Translations under genes and position numbers: made by a program
Notes under the pieces: generated by a model
What the model saw: only the letters and a program-made list of their open reading frames with translations
Database searches by the model: none
Told to the model about the DNA's origin: nothing
Assembly (NCBI GenBank): GCA_964419055.1
Contig: CAYQNU010000006.1
Coordinates: 1 to 64,000, forward strand
Direction of reading: 5' to 3'
DNA from: CAYQNU01 sp964419055
GTDB lineage: Bacteria; Bacteroidota; Bacteroidia; Flavobacteriales_D; Parvicellaceae
Length of the DNA stretch: 64,000 bases
In this document: piece after piece, positions 44,612 through 53,103 of the stretch
Numbering within the stretch: position 1 is the stretch's first letter
How the letters are laid out: each line of letters opens with the position of its first letter

Positions 44612-44640
44612 CAAATATAAAACATTAAAAATACCACCAA
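44612..44640 (-). promoter_or_regulatory. Promoter of the phosphatase array
   Basis: On the minus strand, TTG (44640-44638), an 18-base spacer, then TATATTTG (44619-44612), an exact TAnnTTTG match. A second TTG at 44643-44641 gives a 21-base spacer. This puts the transcription start just upstream of the TTG codon at 44593. Confidence 0.6.
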
Positions 44641-44722
44641 CAAAATCACTGGAAATATAAAAAATGACGAATCTTAAAAATCACTAAATGAGGGTGAAAC
44701 GAAGCAATAAATCAGAATGATT

Positions 44723-45787
44723 TTAGTAATCGGTGCAAGGAATAAAACGAAATTTGTTTCTTTTAGCTTTATTTGATGACAATTTTTCAAACAACATTCG
44801 GTTTCCAAACTCAAATACAGCCGAAATCTCATGGGTGCCAAAACTTGCTGTACGCAGGCGAGAAACCGTAAAGTCATAGCTGTAACACAAGGTCATTTTC
44901 ACTTCATTTTCGAGTTTTTTAACCACACCAAAATTGAATATAAACGAATCGTATTTTTTGGCCGTTAATGCCACATTTCTGTTTCTAAACCACATACCTA
45001 AAAACATGGAACTACGCGCAAAGTTGGTTCCAATTTGAAAGGTGTTAAATGCCCATTGGTTTTCATACATAAAAGCGGGTCCTATCAATACAGAATTGGT
45101 AATGAATTTCATTTCCCCATGAACATTCCATTTTCGTGGCACAAACCCTGTGCTACCAATGAATGCATCATTCGGTTGGGCTAGATGATGTACCGCAAAG
45201 CCAAAGGTACCTGTAAATGCCTTATTGTTTAATCCGTTTCCATTTCCTCCATTAAATTTTACAGCTATACCTGTTGCAAAATCAACATATTGAGCAATAT
45301 TGCTCGTTGGTAATATAAATTGACTGGCATTTACATTTCCAAATACTTCGTCTAATTGGTCACTGAATACAAACTGACTCCAATCAATACTTTTTCTAAC
45401 ATATTGTCCTTGAACACCAAGTTGAAGACGTAAATTTCTTGCTTCCACAATTCGGTAAGAGTAATTAGCCCCAACACCCGTTGTTCTCAATTTTCCTTCT
45501 CCTTCGTTATCATTAGAAACAATAAATCCCAATCCCATTTTATTGACACCGGCACCATCAATAGCCAACGTACCTGAATTGAATTTACTCGGTACAGGTT
45601 GCCAAAGATTTCTAAAATTACCTGAAACTCGCACACCGTTATTAATGCCCGTTAGCCCAGGGTTATAATACATGTCATTTAAAAAGAAATGCGAGTAATT
45701 GGGGTCTTGTGCAGTTAAAGAAAAGTGGGTAAACACCAGGCAAAACAATAAGGCCAAGAACTGAAAAGGTTTAAATATACGTTTCAT
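44723..45787 (-). CDS. PorP/SprF family T9SS-associated outer-membrane protein
   Basis: 354 residues with a signal peptide (FLALLFCLVFTHFSLTAQ) and the family's hallmark N-terminal block DPNYSHFFLNDMYYNPGLTG. The remainder is a predicted beta barrel of alternating strands. The Flavobacterium homologue SprF is needed for surface delivery of the adhesin SprB by the type IX secretion system. Here it lies 4 bp downstream of a giant PKD adhesin with a T9SS-type C-terminal domain, the same pairing. Start is ATG at 45787. Confidence 0.93.
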   Translation of the reverse strand: MKRIFKPFQFLALLFCLVFTHFSLTAQDPNYSHFFLNDMYYNPGLTGINNGVRVSGNFRNLWQPVPSKFNSGTLAIDGAGVNKMGLGFIVSNDNEGEGKLRTTGVGANYSYRIVEARNLRLQLGVQGQYVRKSIDWSQFVFSDQLDEVFGNVNASQFILPTSNIAQYVDFATGIAVKFNGGNGNGLNNKAFTGTFGFAVHHLAQPNDAFIGSTGFVPRKWNVHGEMKFITNSVLIGPAFMYENQWAFNTFQIGTNFARSSMFLGMWFRNRNVALTAKKYDSFIFNFGVVKKLENEVKMTLCYSYDFTVSRLRTASFGTHEISAVFEFGNRMLFEKLSSNKAKRNKFRFIPCTDY

Positions 45788-45791
45788 TTTT

Positions 45792-48700
45792 TTATCTTAT
45801 TATAGTTAATGTTCCTGATGAGCTGTATTTACCATTTGGGTATTCTTTTCCTTGCCAAGAGGTTTCATCGGTGAAAATAGCTTCCACTTTCCAAACATAG
45901 GCATCTTGTGGTAATATTTTTCCATCAAATGTTCCATCCCAATATTCCGTTGGTCGTCCATCGGCATCTATCTTATCACTGTACCACATCAAATTACCCC
46001 AAGCATCGTAAACCCATATTTGATAGGCTTTTAATCCCACGCCTTTAGGTATGAAATTGGCGACCTCAAACGTGTTATGCCCCGGATACATAGCATTAGG
46101 AATATGTAATCCTTTGAAATATTCTACAATCACTTCTTGTGTAATGCTATCGGTACATCCATATTCGTTAGTGGCATAAAGCGTAGTTAAAAAACTTCCA
46201 ATTTGTCTGTATCGATGGGTTGGGTTTTCTTCGTCTGATGTTTGACCGTTGCCAAATTGCCATTCGTAGCTAATAGCTCCTGATGAGGTGTTCGTAAATT
46301 CAACAGTTCCGCTTAATGGATCGGGGTTTTGAAGGTTAATCCAATCAAATCCTGCCGTTGGGGTAGGGAATACTTGAATTCCAGTATTTATGGTCAACGT
46401 ATCGCCACATCCTCCTGCTCCATAGGCCATAATAGTTACCGTATAGGTTCCAACAGCTGTGTAGGCATGAGTAACCACATCTCCTAAACCTGTTGTGCCA
46501 TCGCCAAAAATCCAAACCACAGAGTCGGCAAAATTACTTTGTGAAATATAGGTCAACACTTCACCTACACATGCCGAATCATCTGGTAAAGTAAAGGCTG
46601 CTTCTGGTGTAGGGTACACTATAAAAGGCATCGTTGCGGTGTCTTTACAACCATGAATTGTGGTGGCAATTAATTGAATGGTATAGGTACCTGGATTAGC
46701 ATAATTTGTAGTAGGATTGGTCAACAATGAGGTGAAGCCATTCCCAAAATTCCATTCATAATTTACTGCACCAGTTGAATTATTTGCTGTGGTCATATTT
46801 ACAGGTGCATAACATGCATCCGTATTGGCAATAGTAAATGCTGCATTAGGTAAAGGATATACCATAATTACTTGTGATATTGAATCTCTACAACCATTGG
46901 CATTTTCAACTACCAATTTCACTGTGTAACTTCCTGCATTGGCAAAAGTGTGGTTTGGATTATTGGCTCCTGAAGTATTTCCATCACCAAAATTCCACGA
47001 TTGAAAGCTATAATTTATACTGGTGTTTGTAAATGACACAGGTAATGGCATACAACCTGACATGGGGGTGGCTGAGAATCCAGCTGTTGGATTCACAGAA
47101 ACGGTTACAGGATGTGTAATAGTTGCTACACAACCGTTGGTTAGCCCCACACCTGTCAATGTAACTTGATAAGTACCTGAAACAGCGTAAGAATAGGATG
47201 GATTGGTTAACAAAGAAGAACCTCCATCACCAAAATCCCAAGTTGAGCTGGCTAAACCTTGAGATAGATTGGTAAATGTAAATGGTTGATTGATACAAAC
47301 CGTTGCTGGACTAGAGGTGAAATCAACAAATGGAGAAGGATTTACGGTAATCGTTGCATAAGAAGTATCATAACTACATCCATCATTTATAAACAGGGCA
47401 ACGGTATACGTTCCAGGAGTTGTAAAGGTATGTGTGGGGCTTTGAATCGTAGAAGTATTTCCATCACCAAAATTCCAACTAAAGAAAGGTGCTCCTGTAG
47501 AAAATTGAGTGAAATTAACTGTTAAAGGCACGCAGCCATTGGTCACATCGGTATTAAAAAATGCATTAACTGTATTTGGCAAAACTGTAATAGTATGGTA
47601 GGAGGTATCCACTCCGCATTCATTGGCTACGGCTAACATTATGGTGTAATCTGTTGGGTTGGTTCCTGTTGTAAATGTATGTGTGAACAATGAATCTCCT
47701 ATTGTTGAAGTCGTTCCATCTCCAAAATCCCAAAAATAGGTATCGGGCAATCCTAAACTGTTATTAGCAAATTCTAATGGCCAAGGTGAACAACCTATGT
47801 CGAATTGTGGGCCAAAAATAGCTGTTGGAGAAGGCATCACTATCACACTATCAAGATGAGAAACCGTTCCGCAAAAGTTAGTTACATCCAATTGTATGTA
47901 ATAAGTTGTATCAGCAATAACACCTTGATTATAGGTGATGGCAGGAGGGTTGTTAGTGGCATTGGATTGTCCATTTCCAAAATCCCAAGCATAACTTATA
48001 GCTACTCCACTTGAATTATCAGTAAAGTTGACAATGAGTGGCGCACAACCCGAATCGGGGGCTAATGTAAAAAAGGCCACTGGTGGTTCACGAACTTCAA
48101 TGGTCCCTGAAACGGAATCGATACATCCAAAAACGGTGGTAGCTACTAAATCAATATCATAAAACCCAATGGCAGAATAAGTATGACTTGGGTTTTCAGT
48201 AGTAGATGTACCACCATCGCCAAAATCCCAAGCGTATGTACTTCCTAAAAGAGTCGTATTTGTAAAGTTTTCAGCAGCGCCTATACAAGCAATAGGGTTG
48301 TTGGTAAATGAAACAGTTGGCAGTGGATGCACATCAGCTTCTAATATATCCGAGTTTATACAAGAGTTAGCATCTGTATAGGTATAGGTTATAGTATGCA
48401 CGGCAACTCCTGCAGTAGTTGGGTTAAAAGTCCCTGAAGCTGCATTCGTAATTCCTGTACCAGACCAAACACCTCCTAAAGGTGCTCCTACAAAATTGAT
48501 TGCTGCATCTGTTAAACAAAAATCTTCATCCGCACCTGCATTTACAATGGGTAATGCGTGAACCACAAAATCCATGGCATCTGTTGTTAAACAATTACCA
48601 GCTCCAAATGAATAGGTCAGTGTGAATGTGCCTGCTGTAATTGGGCTGAATAAACCTCCCGCTGTTACGTTTGTTCCTGACCAAGTACCTAAAGCAGGTG

Positions 48701-51700
48701 TTCCGTTAAGTTGAACATTTGGTTCGTTAATACATATCTCTTGATCCAAACCTGCATTGGCTTGAACAGGGTCAACAACGGTTACAATTCTATCATCAGA
48801 TGCTTCACATCCCGTTCCTAAGGTAAAAGTATAGGTTAAGGTAAAATTACCTACTCCACTGGGTGTAAAAACTCCTCCTGCTGTTACATTTGTTCCCGTC
48901 CAAACGCCACCTGAAGGTGTTCCTGTAAATTGAATTGGGAATGGTTGATTACATAAAGTAGTGTCAATTCCTGCGTTTACAATAGGTAGTCCATTTACAA
49001 TAATATCCATAACATCATTGTTCGTACAACCATTTCCATCAGTAAATGTATAGGTTAATGTATGGGTGCCTAGACCAGCTGTTGCAGGGTTAAATTGACC
49101 TGTTGGATTAGTAATACCTGTGCCACTCCAAGTTCCTCCTGCCGGTGTTCCATTCAACGTCATAACAGGTGCGTCAATGCATACGTCAACGTTATTTCCG
49201 GCATTTACAATTGGTAAAGGATTTACTGTAATTTGCACATTATCTGTTGTTAAACAAGTTCCAGATCCAAAAGTGTAGGTCATAATAAAACTGCCAACAC
49301 CTGTTGGGTTATAAACACCAGCGGCAGTAATTCCTGTTCCACTCCAAGTTCCACCAACGGGTAAGCCATTTAATTGAACATTGGTTTCATCAATACATAC
49401 ATCAAAATCATTTCCAGCATCAGCATCCGTTGGGTCAACTATCGTAATTTCAACATCACTTTGGTTAGTACAACCGTTTGCATCTGTGAATGTGTACGTG
49501 ACCGTAAATTGTCCCGTTCCAGAAGGAGTAAATTGTCCTGTTGGATTAGTAATTCCTGTTCCGCTCCACGTCCCTCCAGCAGGAGTGCCAGTTATGTTTA
49601 CAGGGATAGGTTGATTACAAACAGTGAAATCAGCACCTGCATTTACAACGGGTAAAGCATTAACTATAATGGTTACAACATCTTCGTTTTCGCAAGTAGT
49701 AGTTGGGTCAACAAATGTGTAAGTCAAATTAAAAGTTCCAGCTCCTGCGGTCAATGGATTAAATGCTCCGCCTGTAGTTACAGCTGTTCCTGACCAAGTG
49801 CCACCAGCTGGTGTTCCCACTAAATTGATAATTCCATTGTCAATACAAACGGTTTGGTTGTTTCCTGCATTCACCACCGGTAGAGGGTCTACAGTAATCT
49901 CAATATCATCGGTTGTTTGACAACTTCCGCCACCTAAGGAATAGGTCAACGTAAAAGTCCCCACTGTTGTTGGAGAAAATACTCCAGCTGCAGTTACGTT
50001 TGTTCCAGCCCATGTTCCACCAGCAGGGGTTCCTACTAAATTTACACTAGGTTGGTTTTGACAAATATCAAAGTCTGGGTCAACAGTAACTGCCACGGGG
50101 TCAACAACTGTAATGGTAACATTATCTGTACTTTCACAAGTATTTGCATCTACAAAGGTGTATGTTGCTACAAACGTTCCTGTGGAGGTAGGTGTAAAAT
50201 CTCCATTTGGAAGAATCCCGCCACCTGACCAAGTTCCACCTGCGGGTGTTCCAACTAACGTTTCAGTGATGGGTTGATTACAAAGGGTCAAATCATTTCC
50301 GGCATTTACAATTGGTAATGTATTTACGGTAATAGTTACGTTGGCATCAGACGAACAACTTCCAACAGAACCCGTTACTGTGTAGGTTGTGGTTGCTGAG
50401 GGTGAGGCAATCACTACCGCTTGGTTGGTTACATTTAAGTCCGTTGCAGGTGACCAAGAGTAGGTTGTAGCTCCAGCAGCCGTTAAGGTTACGGATTCGT
50501 TTTCGCAAATAGATGCACTAGCTGGAGTCACCGTTACCACTGGCGGACTAATGATAACCAAATCAACTGTTGACGGTGGCCCCGGACATCCATTATTGTT
50601 GGCAATTACAGTATAAGTTCCTGCAGCAGCGGCAGTAACACTTGGTATTGAAGGATTTTGGATGGCAGATGAAAAACCATTTGGTCCTGTCCAAGAATAA
50701 GTGGCACCAGCAATTAATGTGGCATTAAATTGAGCAGTTCCACCCACACAAATGGGAGAGTTTACCGTTGGATTCGTATTAACAGGAGCTTCATTTACTA
50801 CAACAGGTGTATTGGCAGTTGCAGTTCCACAAGCATTAGTTGCAGAAAAAGTAATGGTGAAATTCCCATCATTATTGTAGGTTACAGCACCAGGCGTTTG
50901 TAGACTGGAATTGGGTGCACCTGAACCTGCAAATGTCCAATTGAAAGTAGTAGGTGTATCATAACATTCATTAATGGGAGCGGTTGGTGAAACCGATTGT
51001 CCCTCACAAATAGCAGGAACTGGATTGATACTCACTTGAGGTGGAGCTTGAGCAGTTACCAATTGATCATAAATAAATGAACCGCAAGAATTTGTTACGG
51101 TTAATCGAACTGTATAGGTGCCAGGATCTACAAATTGAAACTGCGGTTGAAAACTCGAAGCAGTAGTACCTCCAATAAAATTAAACGTTCCGGAAGAGGG
51201 TAAACACGTACTTCCGTTAAATAAAACGGTCCAATTGTAGGTTACGGCACAAGAATTAGCCGTATTAGATAAATTTACAGTGGTGGCATTGAAAGGTACA
51301 CACGCAATTTGAGGTGTTATTGTAAATTCGGGTACAGGAGCAGGTTCAATACAAACTACTTTTGTGTCTGAAGTTGTTCCGCAAGCATTTTGAGTTGATA
51401 AAGTAACCGTATAGGTTCCGGGGGCGGTATAAATATGGGTTGGGTTGGATAAGGCAAATTGAGTTAACGTAGTTCCATCACCAAAATCCCAATTGAAAAT
51501 AGTAGTGGTTTGACAGGAACTGTTGAATCCCAATGTTGAAGCATTGAGCATGGTAATGGGTGAACCCACACAACCGGGAACTGGAGTAGCAGTAAAAGAA
51601 GCCGTTGGACCTGTATACACACGAATAGGAGAGATCGTTGCTTCAGAACTATCACATAAGTTGATAGCTTTCATTCTAAAGGTAAATGAATTACCAGGTC

Positions 51701-52778
51701 CACCACAAGAAGACTCTGAATACGTATGACACAACACAGCGGGTGGTGGATGGTTTAGGGTATCGTTGGGAGTTCCGTCACCATAATTTACCACATAATA
51801 GGTTGAAATGTGATTGGTTGCAAAATTACTCAACGGAAAACACAGTGTTAACGGTCCACAACCCGTTGTTCCACCTGGGTTAGCCGCTCCAATAGCAGGA
51901 TTGGTAATGTTGCCAACAGTTGTGATAGCGGTATCAATGCAACCATTGTTTCCTGTAACGATAAACAACAAACTAAAAATATCTTGAGTAGTATACGTAT
52001 GTGGTACACCTCCACCTGGAAAAGCGGCATTACTAAAGTTAGGTGTTCCATCACCCCATTGTATGGTATAATTTGAAACGGCAGGGCTTGTGGTTGCATT
52101 AAAAACGTTCATTGCAAAATTCCCTGAACCATCACAATTTTTAAAAGATGAAATAGGATCCATTAAAGCCGGACCTGGAGTTTGATTTACAGTAATATTC
52201 TGTGTTACAGAAGCAGAACAGCCATTGTTATTGGTGACAATGAGGTTTACAGCAAAAGTTTCTGTACCATTTCCAACCGAAATAAATTCATGAGTTGGAT
52301 TGGTTTGAGTAGAAGTATTGGAACTTCCAGAAGCTGGGTTGTTGAAATTCCAACTGGAGGATAAGCCTGTACCTGTTGAAGTATTGGTAAACACAACGGG
52401 TAAGTTAGCACATTGGTTATTACTCGCAAAAGTGAAATTAGCTGTGGGGTTAGGGTTGACGGTTATCGTTATTTGATCGGTTACATTACACCCACTACCA
52501 GTAACTGTCAAAGTATAGGTAGTAGTCGTAGAAATGGTGGCTATTGGATTAGGTATAGATGGGTCACTAAGACCAGTAATGGGTGTCCAAGAATAAGTGG
52601 GTGTTCCGCCACCATTTATTGAACCAGAACCATTAAGTTGAACTGGCTGATTCGCACAAGTAGTCTCGTTTGTGCCTGCATCAGCATTACATTGGCTATA
52701 AGTTGAGTTAGCTAAACCAACTAAAGTGAACACTGCCAATATCTTAGAAAAAAGGACTATTTTGAAGGGGTTGATCAT
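45792..52778 (-). CDS. Giant PKD-repeat surface adhesin with gliding-motility-type C-terminal domain
   Basis: 2328 residues from ATG 52778 (signal peptide INPFKIVLFSKILAVFTLVG... STYSQ); a longer frame from 52886 adds 36 residues before the signal and was rejected. It has about eleven clear PKD domains (e.g. YAWDFGDGGTSTTENPSHTYS, SWNFGDGNTSGANNPNHTF) plus weaker ones. Ig-like segments and nine glycine-rich units of about 80 residues lie in the middle. The last 90 residues (HIPNAMYPGHNTFEVANFIP, then YQIWVYDAWGNLMW) match the CHU_C/type B T9SS sorting domain. It is probably exported by T9SS, held at the surface and used in adhesion or gliding, like SprB. It is followed at 4 bp by PorP/SprF. 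Confidence 0.92.
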   Translation of the reverse strand: MINPFKIVLFSKILAVFTLVGLANSTYSQCNADAGTNETTCANQPVQLNGSGSINGGGTPTYSWTPITGLSDPSIPNPIATISTTTTYTLTVTGSGCNVTDQITITVNPNPTANFTFASNNQCANLPVVFTNTSTGTGLSSSWNFNNPASGSSNTSTQTNPTHEFISVGNGTETFAVNLIVTNNNGCSASVTQNITVNQTPGPALMDPISSFKNCDGSGNFAMNVFNATTSPAVSNYTIQWGDGTPNFSNAAFPGGGVPHTYTTQDIFSLLFIVTGNNGCIDTAITTVGNITNPAIGAANPGGTTGCGPLTLCFPLSNFATNHISTYYVVNYGDGTPNDTLNHPPPAVLCHTYSESSCGGPGNSFTFRMKAINLCDSSEATISPIRVYTGPTASFTATPVPGCVGSPITMLNASTLGFNSSCQTTTIFNWDFGDGTTLTQFALSNPTHIYTAPGTYTVTLSTQNACGTTSDTKVVCIEPAPVPEFTITPQIACVPFNATTVNLSNTANSCAVTYNWTVLFNGSTCLPSSGTFNFIGGTTASSFQPQFQFVDPGTYTVRLTVTNSCGSFIYDQLVTAQAPPQVSINPVPAICEGQSVSPTAPINECYDTPTTFNWTFAGSGAPNSSLQTPGAVTYNNDGNFTITFSATNACGTATANTPVVVNEAPVNTNPTVNSPICVGGTAQFNATLIAGATYSWTGPNGFSSAIQNPSIPSVTAAAAGTYTVIANNNGCPGPPSTVDLVIISPPVVTVTPASASICENESVTLTAAGATTYSWSPATDLNVTNQAVVIASPSATTTYTVTGSVGSCSSDANVTITVNTLPIVNAGNDLTLCNQPITETLVGTPAGGTWSGGGILPNGDFTPTSTGTFVATYTFVDANTCESTDNVTITVVDPVAVTVDPDFDICQNQPSVNLVGTPAGGTWAGTNVTAAGVFSPTTVGTFTLTYSLGGGSCQTTDDIEITVDPLPVVNAGNNQTVCIDNGIINLVGTPAGGTWSGTAVTTGGAFNPLTAGAGTFNLTYTFVDPTTTCENEDVVTIIVNALPVVNAGADFTVCNQPIPVNITGTPAGGTWSGTGITNPTGQFTPSGTGQFTVTYTFTDANGCTNQSDVEITIVDPTDADAGNDFDVCIDETNVQLNGLPVGGTWSGTGITAAGVYNPTGVGSFIMTYTFGSGTCLTTDNVQITVNPLPIVNAGNNVDVCIDAPVMTLNGTPAGGTWSGTGITNPTGQFNPATAGLGTHTLTYTFTDGNGCTNNDVMDIIVNGLPIVNAGIDTTLCNQPFPIQFTGTPSGGVWTGTNVTAGGVFTPSGVGNFTLTYTFTLGTGCEASDDRIVTVVDPVQANAGLDQEICINEPNVQLNGTPALGTWSGTNVTAGGLFSPITAGTFTLTYSFGAGNCLTTDAMDFVVHALPIVNAGADEDFCLTDAAINFVGAPLGGVWSGTGITNAASGTFNPTTAGVAVHTITYTYTDANSCINSDILEADVHPLPTVSFTNNPIACIGAAENFTNTTLLGSTYAWDFGDGGTSTTENPSHTYSAIGFYDIDLVATTVFGCIDSVSGTIEVREPPVAFFTLAPDSGCAPLIVNFTDNSSGVAISYAWDFGNGQSNATNNPPAITYNQGVIADTTYYIQLDVTNFCGTVSHLDSVIVMPSPTAIFGPQFDIGCSPWPLEFANNSLGLPDTYFWDFGDGTTSTIGDSLFTHTFTTGTNPTDYTIMLAVANECGVDTSYHTITVLPNTVNAFFNTDVTNGCVPLTVNFTQFSTGAPFFSWNFGDGNTSTIQSPTHTFTTPGTYTVALFINDGCSYDTSYATITVNPSPFVDFTSSPATVCINQPFTFTNLSQGLASSTWDFGDGGSSLLTNPSYSYAVSGTYQVTLTGVGLTNGCVATITHPVTVSVNPTAGFSATPMSGCMPLPVSFTNTSINYSFQSWNFGDGNTSGANNPNHTFANAGSYTVKLVVENANGCRDSISQVIMVYPLPNAAFTIANTDACYAPVNMTTANNSTGAVNYEWNFGNGFTSLLTNPTTNYANPGTYTIQLIATTIHGCKDTATMPFIVYPTPEAAFTLPDDSACVGEVLTYISQSNFADSVVWIFGDGTTGLGDVVTHAYTAVGTYTVTIMAYGAGGCGDTLTINTGIQVFPTPTAGFDWINLQNPDPLSGTVEFTNTSSGAISYEWQFGNGQTSDEENPTHRYRQIGSFLTTLYATNEYGCTDSITQEVIVEYFKGLHIPNAMYPGHNTFEVANFIPKGVGLKAYQIWVYDAWGNLMWYSDKIDADGRPTEYWDGTFDGKILPQDAYVWKVEAIFTDETSWQGKEYPNGKYSSSGTLTIIR
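48330..50310 (-). repeat. Nine tandem ~80-residue repeats arranged as three triplets
   Basis: Each unit carries a G(T/A)PxGG(T/V)W(S/A/T)G core and one conserved Cys pair. Three types alternate A-B-C: A starts CNQP and ends VVDP; B has TYSxGxGxC-TTD and ends LPxVNAG; C has xCxD...GTPAGGTWSG...FNPxTAG and ends LPxVNAG. The order A-B-C repeats three times, so the array grew by triplication of a three-unit block. Confidence 0.8.
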
Positions 52779-52828
52779 TGTAGGGATAATTTCAACCGCA
52801 AAAGTCCGAATAATTTTAGGATAATTTA

Positions 52829-52845
52829 TACGTAATTTTACGTAA
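52829..52845. promoter_or_regulatory. Possible operator upstream of the adhesin gene
   Basis: TACGTAA occurs at 52829-52835 and 52839-52845, repeated at exactly 10 bp. ACGTAA-TT-TTACGT (52830-52843) is also a perfect inverted repeat. It lies 51 bp upstream of the adhesin ATG. Spacing of one helical turn fits a regulator site. The regulator is unknown. Confidence 0.4.
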
Positions 52846-53053
52846 AATAAAAAAAATGAAAATTCAAGATATTTGAGAAGATTCAAATGCCTAAATAAGA
52901 TTTCTTATTTGTTCATAATTTTTTAATGCCTAATTATTGCAAAATTAAGTAGCAAATTAACTTGATAAACCTATCAATTTTATATTTTCATTATAACCAG
53001 GTAATGGGAACTCAATAATCCAACCGAACGATCCTTCTCAATTCAAGTTAAGT

Positions 53054-53085
53054 TTTGTACCAACGTTTTATTTTACTTACCTTCG
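53054..53085 (+). promoter_or_regulatory. Promoter of the AddB-like nuclease gene
   Basis: TTTG (53054-53057), a 20-base spacer, then TACCTTCG (53078-53085), a one-mismatch -7 element. The ATG at 53104 follows after 18 bp. The same 20-base spacing is seen before ttcA. Confidence 0.65.
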
Positions 53086-53103
53086 CTATCTAATTGCATC
53101 TTG

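Noticed and set aside
44674..44877. Minus-strand ORF overlapping the end of the PorP/SprF gene
   Set aside because: It is an out-of-frame shadow of the PorP/SprF C-terminus and the following gap.
48000..52700. Several plus-strand ORFs of 60-93 codons opposite the giant adhesin (e.g. 49374-49655, 51523-51729)
   Set aside because: They are antisense shadows of repeat-rich coding DNA; composition is Ser/Ile/Arg-rich without any family pattern, and the minus-strand protein is continuous and well supported.
45792..52778. The adhesin's internal repeats as a secretion toxin (polymorphic toxin) with a C-terminal warhead
   Set aside because: The C-terminus is a CHU_C/T9SS sorting domain, not a toxin domain, and no immunity gene is next to it.
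52779..52886. Longer N-terminus of the adhesin
   Set aside because: It would place 36 residues before a normal signal peptide and overlap the putative operator region.
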